Shown here: positions 1-4,777 of the stretch, piece by piece
Numbering within the stretch: the first letter of the stretch is position 1
Layout: every line of letters starts with the position of its first letter
Assembly (NCBI GenBank): GCA_029210865.1
Contig: JARGGE010000186.1
Coordinates: 1 to 6,060, forward strand
DNA: 6,060 nt
Reading direction: 5' to 3'
Origin: Trueperaceae bacterium
Lineage (GTDB): Bacteria > Deinococcota > Deinococci > Deinococcales > Trueperaceae
Notes under the pieces: model-generated
Databases searched by the model: none
The model's input: the letters and a program-made list of their open reading frames with translations, nothing else
What the model was told of the DNA's origin: nothing
Position numbers and translations under genes: made by a program

Positions 1-420
1 AAGACCCGCGTACTCCTCGTACGTCTGGGAGCTGAAGGAGTCGGTCGTGGCGATCGCGCCAGTGACGGTGCGGTCGATCGAGCCGGTGCAGGTGGTGATC
101 CAGGTGTTCGAGTCGTTGAGGTTGCCGTCGCGCTCACCGGCGTTGCCCGACACGCGGATCGGCTGGTCGAGGCGGCGGATGAAGCTCGCCTCGAGCGCGC
201 CGTACTGGGTGTTGTTGCCGATGCCGACGTAGTTGCCCGGCTGCGTCGCGGTGATCGCGGCGTCGGGGGCGCGGGAGACCGTGAAGGAGTAGAACCAGTC
301 GCCCGTCCCGCCGGCCGAGCCGACGTCGCCGTCGAGCTCGATGTTGAGGATCACCCGGACGGTCACGTGCTGATCGGGCACGAGGGCGTTCATGCAGCGC
401 CCTTCGGCGCAGATGTCCTC
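1..420 (-). other. C-terminal domain of the lipoprotein, type unknown, truncated by the window
   Basis: Residues 1400-1539 follow the last calcium motif. A close cysteine pair (C1403, C1408) opens the segment. Strands follow: HVTVRVILNIELDGDVG, then DWFYSFTVSRAPDAAI. Next are Gly/Asn-rich loops (GNYVGIGNNTQYG) and a Thr/Ser-rich tail with one cysteine, C1510. The look is a soluble beta-sandwich. In PA and binary toxins the C-terminal domain binds the receptor, but nothing here resembles a known receptor-binding domain to me. No stop, membrane anchor or sorting signal is seen within the window. Confidence 0.45.
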
Positions 421-3400
421 CTCGACGGCGTCGGCGACGCCGTCGCCGTCGGTGTCGGCGAGCGTGGGGTCGGTGCCGCGGCTGCGCTCGACGCCGTCGT
501 TCCAGCCGTCGCCGTCGGCGTTGGCGCGCCTCGGGTCGCTGAACACCTCGTAGGAGGCCTCGCCATCCACGGCCACCGTGTACGGCTCGAACAGCTCGGT
601 CCGATCGTCGACGCCGTCGCCGTCGGTGTCGGCCTCGGACGGGTTCGTCCCGTACGGGAGGTCGGCGCCGGACGGAGCGGTGTAAGCGCACTGGGTTGCG
701 TTGAACTCGAGGCTGCCGCAGATCCTGAGGAAGCGGTAGACGTCGAAGTCGGGCGTCCCGGGGAGGGCGTCGAAGGTGTAGATGTCGAGCTCCTCATAGT
801 CGCGGATGCCGTCGCCGTCGCTGTCGGCCCGCTGCGGGTCGCTGTCGATCATCCACTCGAGCAGGTCGGGCAGGCCGTCGCCGTCAATATCGGCCTCGTA
901 GATGGACGAGCCGAACGCGTTCTCCTGCTCGTCGGACAGGCCGTCGCGGTCGGTGTCGAGGAAGGACGCGGCGTCCGCGAGTTGCGGGTTCGAGCCCTGG
1001 CGCAGCTCGAAGCCGTCCGCGATGCCGTCGCCGTCGGTATCGGGATCGAGCGGGTCGGTGACCCAGACCTCGGTCGTGCCCGCGCTGCAGCTACCGCCGG
1101 TGCGGAGGGCCGGGCAGAACTTCGCCGTGACGTCGGAGAAGCCGAGGTCGCCCCGGAAGCGGATGCGGAAGCCGTAGACCTCGTCGAAGTCGCTGAGGCC
1201 ATCCTCGTCCGTGTCGCGCTTGTAGGCGTCGGTGCCGAGGAGCTCTTCCATGTGGTCGGCGAGGCCGTCGCCGTCGGAGTCGGGGAGGCGCGGCGAGGAA
1301 TACGACCGGTACTCGGTCTCGCCCCGGACGCGCACCAACCACCCGGTCTTGACCTCGTCGAAGTCGCTGATCGTGTCGCAGGTGAAGCTCGGCAGCGGCA
1401 GCGGCAGCGTCGCCGTAGGGTTGGTCGCGAAGTGGTCGAAAGCGTACCCCTCTGATGGACACGTCAGGCCGTTGCTGCCGCCCCCGTCGTCGCTGTTGGT
1501 GAAGGCGTCGCTGCTGCCGTGGGTGTACTCCTCACGGTCGCTCAACTGATCGTTGTCCGCGTCCTGCAGGTAGGCCAGGGTGAACGAGTCGCCCGCGCGC
1601 AGCACGAGGTCGTCGAAGTTCGTGCCGATCACGTCGTCGCCGTCCAACCCGCCCTCCGCGGAGCGCGCGTAGTACAGGATCCACGCCTTGTGCGCGGCCG
1701 CGTCGGTCGCGACGCTCCCGACCCGGTAGAGCACCTCGACGCCGGCGTTGCCGGTAGCGTCGTCGTAGGCGACGTCCTGCGTCTCGTAATCGACGTCCAG
1801 GCGCGCCATCACGTCCGACATCAGGATGCCCACGGTGCGCCCGTCGGCGTCGAAGAGGATGCGGTCGCCCTCGTCGACGACGCCGTCGCCGTCGTTGTCG
1901 CACGAGTCGTAGGTCGCCGTGGCGGGGTCGTAGCTCGCGTCCTCGGCGGGGTTGCAGCGCGGGTCGATGCGTCCGTCCTCGTTCGTGTCGGCGAACGGCG
2001 CGATCCGCCCACCCATGGTGGAGACGCGCTCGCGGACGACGCTACCGCTCGCGTCGTCGATCACGATGCCGACGGTGGCGTCGAAGGTCTCTTGGGACGA
2101 GAAGGCGAAGTTCCGCCCCTCCTCGTCGAGGACGTCGTAGTTCGCGACCTTGAAGACGAGGCCGCGCGGGGAGCGCAGCAGCTGCTCGACCGTCTGCGGG
2201 AAGATCTCGCGGTTCTCGAACAGGATCGGCCCGATGCCGGGGACGAACGGCCCGAGGTTGTAGGTCGGCACGTCGCCGGCGAGCTGGCTCGAAGGCACCA
2301 GCGTGGCGATCGGGACGAGCCGGGTGGGGTCGTTCGGGTCCTGCCACAGCGCGGTGATCTCGAGGTTGGTGGCCGAGAAGGCGACGTCGCTGATCGAACC
2401 GAGATCGACCGCCACCTGCACGGCCGCACCCTCGACGGTCCGGACGACCTCGCTCGAGGCCTGGAACCCTTGCGAGCGCGCGACGGACTCGTTGTACGCA
2501 CGGTTCGAGCGGGTCGCCGACTGCTCGGAGACGTTGGACGTGTACTCCTCGGAGGTCGACTGGCCGAAGCCGGCCTTGACCTCGCCCGACATCGAGAAGC
2601 CCGGGAACTCCCACTCCCCGCCGACCGTGACCTCCTGGCTGAAGTTGAGCGAGCTGTTGAAGGTGCTCGTGTCGCTCGTCGCGTAGGTGCGCTCGCTGCC
2701 TTGTTCCAAGGTCGTGCTCGTCGAGCTCTCCACCGACTGCGAGGTGCCCTCGTTGTCGGTGAAGACGTAGCGCTCGTCGAGCGTCAGCTGCACGTCGCCG
2801 ACCGTGATCGCCAAGCGCGGCAGGTCCGCCACGAGCGGGTCGCGCTCGTCGCTCTCGATCTCGTAGCCATCGGCGAGGCCGTCGCCGTCGGTGTCCGCGC
2901 GGATGGGCGAGGTGCCGAAGAAGTCGAACTCGAGCCCGTCGACGTAGCCGTCGCCATCGGTATCGGCGCGCGTCGGGTCGCTGTACGTGAAGTTGAGCTC
3001 GCGGAAGTCCGAGAGACCGTCGCCATCGGTGTCGCTCGAGCGCGGGTGGGTGCGGTAGGTGCGCTCGTCGAGGTCCGAGATGCCGTCGCCATCGGTGTCG
3101 GCGACGTTCGGATCGCTGGTGACCTTCACCTCGCGACGCGTGCCGTCGGCGTCGACGATCACGACCGTCCAGCCGTACTGCTCCGCGGCGTCGCTCAACC
3201 CATCGCCGTCCCGGTCCTCCTGCGTCCCGGACGGGCCGGTCCCGAAGAACGTGACCTGGTAGGGGTAGTCGCGATCGGGTGGCACCACCTGGTTGCCATA
3301 GAGGTCGGTGACGTCGGTGACGCGCAGGGTGTAGACCGCCTCGCTCTGGGCGAGGGTCGTGAGCGTCACGGAGCGGCGGTTGGCGCTCAGGACGGCGCCC

Positions 3401-4617
3401 TCGACGAGGACCACGGCCTGGGGCGCGACCGATCCGCCGAGCGTGGCCGCGTCGACGATGCTGTAGTTCGCGGGATCGTCGGCACCGCCGACGCCCCCCA
3501 TCACCGGCTCGTCGAAGGTGACGACGACGGTCGTGTTGGACGTCGAGTTCGCGCTCAGGACGCGCGGCCCCTGGGTGTCGAAGGCGAAATCGACCGGCGT
3601 GCCCTCGAACTCCGTCGTGTTGCCGACGATCGGGTTGCCGTTCCGGTCGGTGATGCCGACCACCTCGAGGCGGTACATCACGCCCGCCGTCATCGGCCAC
3701 GTCGTGAGCGTCGCCTCGGTCTTGACGTCGTTGAGCGCGACCGCGACGACCGGCAGGACCGCGCCGCCGGGGTCGGTGATCACGTAGCGGGTGGGGCTCG
3801 CGGCGTCGTCGCTGACCGGCTCGCTGAAGCGGACCACGATCGTCGTGGCCGACGTCGAGAAGACGTCCTGAACCGTGGGCGCGGTGGTGTCGTCGCGCGT
3901 CATGCCCTGGAACGTCGCCGTGTTGAGGAAGGGATCGACGAGCTTGGCGCCGGTGTTCGACAGGACGTTCGTGACCTGCACCTCGTACGGTCGACCGCCC
4001 ATGGAGCTGGTCGTGAGGATCACGCGCCCGCGGTCGCGCCCGGCATCCGCGTAGGCGACCGAGAGCACTTCGAGATCGGCCGGCGTCATGCGGTAGTGAT
4101 CGGCGACCAGCGCACCGGGCCCCATGTCCGACAGGCGCGCGTTCGCCGGGTCCGCGAAGGTGACCATGACCGTCGTGTTCGTCAAGGCGATCGCCGAGGC
4201 CACGATCGGCGCCACCTCGCCGGAGCCACCGAAACCGCCCGCGGGGCTGATCTCGCCCGCGATCGCGCCACCGTCGGCGAGGCCGATGTTGCGCACCGTC
4301 AAGGCGTACGTCACCGGCTCTTGGGGCGCCGTGGCGAGCGTGACGCTGGTGCCCCCGGCGCCCAGGTAGGCGGCGAGGACCTCGAGGCGCGTGCCCGACG
4401 GGCCGGCGACGCGGTAATTGGCGGGTTCGGTCGCACCCGCCGCGACCGCGCGGCTGAACGTCACGACGATCGACGTCTGGCTGGTCGCCTCCACGCCGAC
4501 GATCTCGAGGACCGGACCCTGGGGGGCGAGCCCTCCGCAGCCGGCCAACACCACGGCGGCCAGCAGGAGCGTCAGCCCCCGGGCGATCCCGGCGTTCCAT
4601 CGTTTCTGCGCTTGCAT
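1..4617 (-). CDS. Giant lipoprotein with Ig-like domains, TSP3/PA-type calcium arrays and an anthrax-PA-like pore domain (C-terminus beyond window)
   Basis: The frame is open for 1539 codons from ATG at 4617 to base 1 with no stop, so the 3' end is missing. The start is chosen because GGAGGT (4624-4629) lies 6 bases upstream. An in-frame ATG at 4653 would add 12 residues before the signal peptide, and the ATG at 4621 is in another frame. Visible order: lipoprotein signal (1-27), four Ig-like/SbsA-like domains (about 36-462), calcium motifs (468-586), a region resembling the pore domain of anthrax PA and binary-toxin B subunits (593-870), two more calcium loops (877-918), a beta-rich segment (919-1018), a second calcium array (1019-1399) and an unidentified end domain (1400-1539). 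Seventeen DxDxDG-like motifs sit in one unbroken frame, which confirms the frame. Known: PA-type domains form ring-shaped oligomers that insert a beta barrel. Inferred: a cell-surface, calcium-stabilised, possibly oligomeric or pore-forming protein; the substrate or target is unknown. It is divergent from a SARP-STAND regulator. The alternative reading is a structural or adhesive TSP3 protein that merely shares the fold. Confidence 0.9.
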   Translation of the reverse strand, partial: MQAQKRWNAGIARGLTLLLAAVVLAGCGGLAPQGPVLEIVGVEATSQTSIVVTFSRAVAAGATEPANYRVAGPSGTRLEVLAAYLGAGGTSVTLATAPQEPVTYALTVRNIGLADGGAIAGEISPAGGFGGSGEVAPIVASAIALTNTTVMVTFADPANARLSDMGPGALVADHYRMTPADLEVLSVAYADAGRDRGRVILTTSSMGGRPYEVQVTNVLSNTGAKLVDPFLNTATFQGMTRDDTTAPTVQDVFSTSATTIVVRFSEPVSDDAASPTRYVITDPGGAVLPVVAVALNDVKTEATLTTWPMTAGVMYRLEVVGITDRNGNPIVGNTTEFEGTPVDFAFDTQGPRVLSANSTSNTTVVVTFDEPVMGGVGGADDPANYSIVDAATLGGSVAPQAVVLVEGAVLSANRRSVTLTTLAQSEAVYTLRVTDVTDLYGNQVVPPDRDYPYQVTFFGTGPSGTQEDRDGDGLSDAAEQYGWTVVIVDADGTRREVKVTSDPNVADTDGDGISDLDERTYRTHPRSSDTDGDGLSDFRELNFTYSDPTRADTDGDGYVDGLEFDFFGTSPIRADTDGDGLADGYEIESDERDPLVADLPRLAITVGDVQLTLDERYVFTDNEGTSQSVESSTSTTLEQGSERTYATSDTSTFNSSLNFSQEVTVGGEWEFPGFSMSGEVKAGFGQSTSEEYTSNVSEQSATRSNRAYNESVARSQGFQASSEVVRTVEGAAVQVAVDLGSISDVAFSATNLEITALWQDPNDPTRLVPIATLVPSSQLAGDVPTYNLGPFVPGIGPILFENREIFPQTVEQLLRSPRGLVFKVANYDVLDEEGRNFAFSSQETFDATVGIVIDDASGSVVRERVSTMGGRIAPFADTNEDGRIDPRCNPAEDASYDPATATYDSCDNDGDGVVDEGDRILFDADGRTVGILMSDVMARLDVDYETQDVAYDDATGNAGVEVLYRVGSVATDAAAHKAWILYYARSAEGGLDGDDVIGTNFDDLVLRAGDSFTLAYLQDADNDQLSDREEYTHGSSDAFTNSDDGGGSNGLTCPSEGYAFDHFATNPTATLPLPLPSFTCDTISDFDEVKTGWLVRVRGETEYRSYSSPRLPDSDGDGLADHMEELLGTDAYKRDTDEDGLSDFDEVYGFRIRFRGDLGFSDVTAKFCPALRTGGSCSAGTTEVWVTDPLDPDTDGDGIADGFELRQGSNPQLADAASFLDTDRDGLSDEQENAFGSSIYEADIDGDGLPDLLEWMIDSDPQRADSDGDGIRDYEELDIYTFDALPGTPDFDVYRFLRICGSLEFNATQCAYTAPSGADLPYGTNPSEADTDGDGVDDRTELFEPYTVAVDGEASYEVFSDPRRANADGDGWNDGVERSRGTDPTLADTDGDGVADAVEEDICAEGRCMNALVPDQHVTVRVILNIELDGDVGSAGGTGDWFYSFTVSRAPDAAITATQPGNYVGIGNNTQYGALEASFIRRLDQPIRVSGNAGERDGNLNDSNTWITTCTGSIDRTVTGAIATTDSFSSQTYEEYAGL
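421..1563 (-). repeat. Calcium-binding array 2: ten DxDxDG motifs with hairpin and Cys-pair inserts
   Basis: Ten motifs start at residues 1019, 1113, 1135, 1193, 1221, 1243, 1265, 1330, 1366 and 1388. They are DADNDQLSDREE, DSDGDGLADHME, DTDEDGLSDFDE, DTDGDGIADGFE, DTDRDGLSDEQE, DIDGDGLPDLLE, DSDGDGIRDYEE, DTDGDGVDDRTE, NADGDGWNDGVE and DTDGDGVADAVE. A decayed one, DTISDFDE, is at 1081-1088. Short spacings of 22-28 residues alternate with long inserts of 58-94 residues. Several inserts begin with the PA-type hairpin: GWLVRVRG at 1092, GFRIRFRG at 1149 and PYTVAVDG at 1345. Two end in TDP or SDP just before the next motif. Cysteines occur as close pairs in the inserts (1053/1080, 1168/1177, 1300/1310). 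The likely role is a long calcium-stiffened stalk or a set of PA-type calcium domains. Confidence 0.85.
1390..1407 (-). repeat. Hexanucleotide repeat CTGCCG x3 encoding Leu-Pro-Leu-Pro-Leu-Pro
   Basis: Three perfect copies of CTGCCG on the minus strand encode L1071-P1076 in the linker between Cys1053 and Cys1080. Gain or loss of a unit keeps the frame and would only change linker length. Confidence 0.8.
1564..1863 (-). other. Beta-rich segment between the pore-like domain and calcium array 2
   Basis: Residues 919-1018. It starts with TVGILMSDVMARL, which could correspond to the PA segment MTLKEALKIAF. It then alternates strands such as GVEVLYRVG and KAWILYYARS, and ends with FDDLVLRAGDSFTLAYLQ running straight into calcium motif 8. 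Position suggests the end of PA domain 2 or a remnant of PA domain 3, but I see no clear match and give no function. Confidence 0.4.
1864..1989 (-). repeat. Pair of calcium loops with flanking Cys888 and Cys906
   Basis: DTNEDGRIDPRC (877-888) and DNDGDGVVDEGD (907-918) are two EF-hand-like loops, 30 residues apart. They lie where PA has only a short linker between VERRIAAV and the MTLKEALKIAF helix. Cys888 closes the first loop and Cys906 directly precedes the second, so a disulfide could staple them. They look like an insertion into the PA-like scaffold. Confidence 0.7.
2008..2841 (-). other. Anthrax protective antigen / binary-toxin-B-like pore-forming domain
   Basis: Residues 593-870. By-eye comparison with PA recalled from memory gives several collinear matches. 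DPLVADLPRLAITV (593-606) matches PA HPLVAAYPIVHVDM at the same place after the calcium loops. A Ser/Thr-rich stretch (625-700) carries FSMSGEVKAGFGQS (674-687) against PA FDIGGSVSAGFSNS, 7 of 14 identical. F800-x4-I805 then EQLL lines up with PA F427-x4-I then NQFL. ETFDATVGIVIDD through VRERVST (843-866) matches PA QETTARIIFNG through VERRIAA. In PA this region is domain 2, which oligomerises and inserts a 14-stranded barrel. The domain has no cysteine, as in PA. What it does in a lipid-anchored protein is not known. A calcium-array protein with only a structural copy of the fold remains possible. A profile search with the binary toxin B family and a structure prediction would decide. Confidence 0.75.
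2860..3216 (-). repeat. Calcium-binding array 1: five TSP3/PA-type DxDxDG motifs
   Basis: Five 12-residue motifs start at residues 468, 507, 529, 552 and 575 (bases 3181-3216, 3064-3099, 2998-3033, 2929-2964, 2860-2895). They read DRDGDGLSDAAE, DTDGDGISDLDE, DTDGDGLSDFRE, DTDGDGYVDGLE and DTDGDGLADGYE. The first is followed by a GWTVVIVDADG hairpin and TSDP, as in PA, where DRDNDGIPDSLE is followed by EGYTVDV and ASDP. The PA calcium ligands D177, D179, D181, I183 and E188 (numbering from memory) have the same spacing as D468, D470, D472, L474 and E479 here. The remaining spacings are 22-23 residues, typical of TSP3 rods. Expected role: calcium-dependent rigidity and organisation of the following pore-like domain. 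Confidence 0.85.
3232..4512 (-). other. Four tandem Ig-like (SbsA/fibronectin-like) domains of the lipoprotein
   Basis: Residues about 36-462 consist of four units of roughly 95-115 residues. Each begins with a P-x-V-x-x-(A/V) strand followed by a T-x-V-x-V-x-F segment. The matching segments are SIVVTFSRAV (unit 1), TVMVTFADPA (unit 2, from about 135), TIVVRFSEPV (unit 3, from 245) and TVVVTFDEPV (unit 4, from 349). Each continues through a PANY or TRY-type strand and ends with a Y-x-(L/V)-x-V-T-(N/D)-(V/I) strand, often followed by D-x-x-G-N. This is the usual signature of the bacterial Ig-like SbsA family, found in surface proteins as spacers or ligand-binding stalks. The units sit directly after the lipid anchor and would hold the later domains away from the membrane. 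They occupy the place that the PA14 and furin-site region takes in anthrax PA. Boundaries are approximate. Confidence 0.75.
4537..4617 (-). other. Lipoprotein signal peptide with lipobox LAGC
   Basis: Residues 1-27 show the three expected parts: a basic start (MQAQKRW, with K5, R6 and then R13), a hydrophobic core (L15 to L24, LTLLLAAVVL) and the lipobox L24-A25-G26-C27. Cys27 would be diacylated and become the mature N-terminus after signal peptidase II cleavage. It is followed by GGLAPQ, with no Asp at position +2, so in a two-membrane cell the Escherichia coli retention rule would favour the outer membrane. Whether that rule applies in this organism is unknown. No other cysteine occurs before residue 888. 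Confidence 0.9.
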
Positions 4618-4623
4618 GCATCG

Positions 4624-4629
4624 ACCTCC
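4624..4629 (-). promoter_or_regulatory. Shine-Dalgarno GGAGGT of the lipoprotein gene
   Basis: Read on the minus strand, GGAGGT ends 6 bases before the ATG at 4617, which is ideal spacing. It lies only 2 bases before the out-of-frame ATG at 4621 and inside the coding sequence if the in-frame ATG at 4653 were used. It therefore decides the start at 4617. Confidence 0.75.
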
Positions 4630-4692
4630 ATCGGTTCGGCATCGTCGGGCCATCGTGGCCTCGAGCGACGCACGCTTGGCGCCCCCGGCGAG

Positions 4693-4725
4693 CAGGGCTT
4701 CGCCGAGCATGCCCGGCGAACCCTG
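4693..4725. promoter_or_regulatory. Imperfect inverted repeat (hairpin) in the divergent spacer
   Basis: CAGGGCTTCGCC (4693-4704) and GGCGAACCCTG (4715-4725) pair over 11 base pairs with one bulged C (4698), around a 10-base loop containing the palindrome GCATGC. It lies 76-108 bases upstream of the lipoprotein ATG. If transcription starts upstream of it, it would form a hairpin in that mRNA leader. It could also be a protein-binding palindrome. No T-run follows on either strand, so it is not an intrinsic terminator. Confidence 0.5.
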
Positions 4726-4760
4726 TCCTCGCCCTGTCGCGACCGCGTCATGTCCGTGTG
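4721..4760 (+). promoter_or_regulatory. Four heptamers at 11-base period, candidate SARP operator
   Basis: CCCTGTC occurs at 4721-4727 and again exactly at 4732-4738. In phase follow CCGCGTC (4743-4749) and CCGTGTG (4754-4760), each matching 5 of 7 positions. Known: SARP activators such as ActII-ORF4 and DnrI bind heptamer direct repeats spaced 11 bases apart, next to or overlapping the -35 region. The neighbouring gene is itself a SARP-type regulator. Inference: this may be its own binding site, acting on itself and/or the divergent lipoprotein gene. Chance matches in G+C-rich DNA are possible, above all for the two weaker copies. Confidence 0.4.
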
Positions 4761-4765
4761 ACAAT
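4757..4765 (+). promoter_or_regulatory. Candidate extended -10 (TGTGACAAT) for the regulator gene
   Basis: TG-N-GACAAT matches an extended -10 with 4 of 6 bases of TATAAT. It is the most A+T-containing spot near the start. Transcription would begin about 5-7 bases before the ATG at 4778, so the mRNA would be almost leaderless, consistent with the lack of a Shine-Dalgarno sequence. No convincing -35 is seen. The reverse strand of 4759-4764 reads TTGTCA, a 5/6 match to -35 for the lipoprotein gene, but no -10 follows it. Confidence 0.3.
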
Positions 4766-4777
4766 GGACCGCGCAGC

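Noticed and set aside
367..1455. Plus-strand open frame of 362 codons with VAVGVG repeats.
   Set aside because: The same antisense reflection of calcium-loop codons in array 2; no family features.
421..3216. Repeated GCCGTCGCCGTCGGTGTC-like DNA as a possible CRISPR or DNA repeat array.
   Set aside because: The copies are irregularly spaced, differ in sequence and all lie in one coding frame as Asp-Gly calcium loops, so they are protein repeats.
2042..4642. Minus-strand open frame of 866 codons starting at 4642, frame-shifted against the lipoprotein.
   Set aside because: Arg-rich low-complexity product of high third-position G+C. The other frame carries a lipobox, Ig domains and calcium loops, and the Shine-Dalgarno fits ATG 4617.
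4651..4653. In-frame ATG at 4653 as the lipoprotein start.
   Set aside because: It would place a polar 12-residue segment with two Cys before the signal peptide and leave the well-placed GGAGGT at 4624-4629 inside the coding sequence.
4693..4725. The spacer hairpin as an intrinsic terminator.
   Set aside because: No T-rich run follows on either strand, and both flanking genes point away from it.
1519..4761. Plus-strand open frame of 1080 codons antisense to the lipoprotein.
   Set aside because: Its protein is a Val/Arg/Asp/Gly-rich string with DAVAVGVG repeats, the exact complement of the DTDGDG codons on the minus strand. It has no domain and spans the lipoprotein's start and Shine-Dalgarno.
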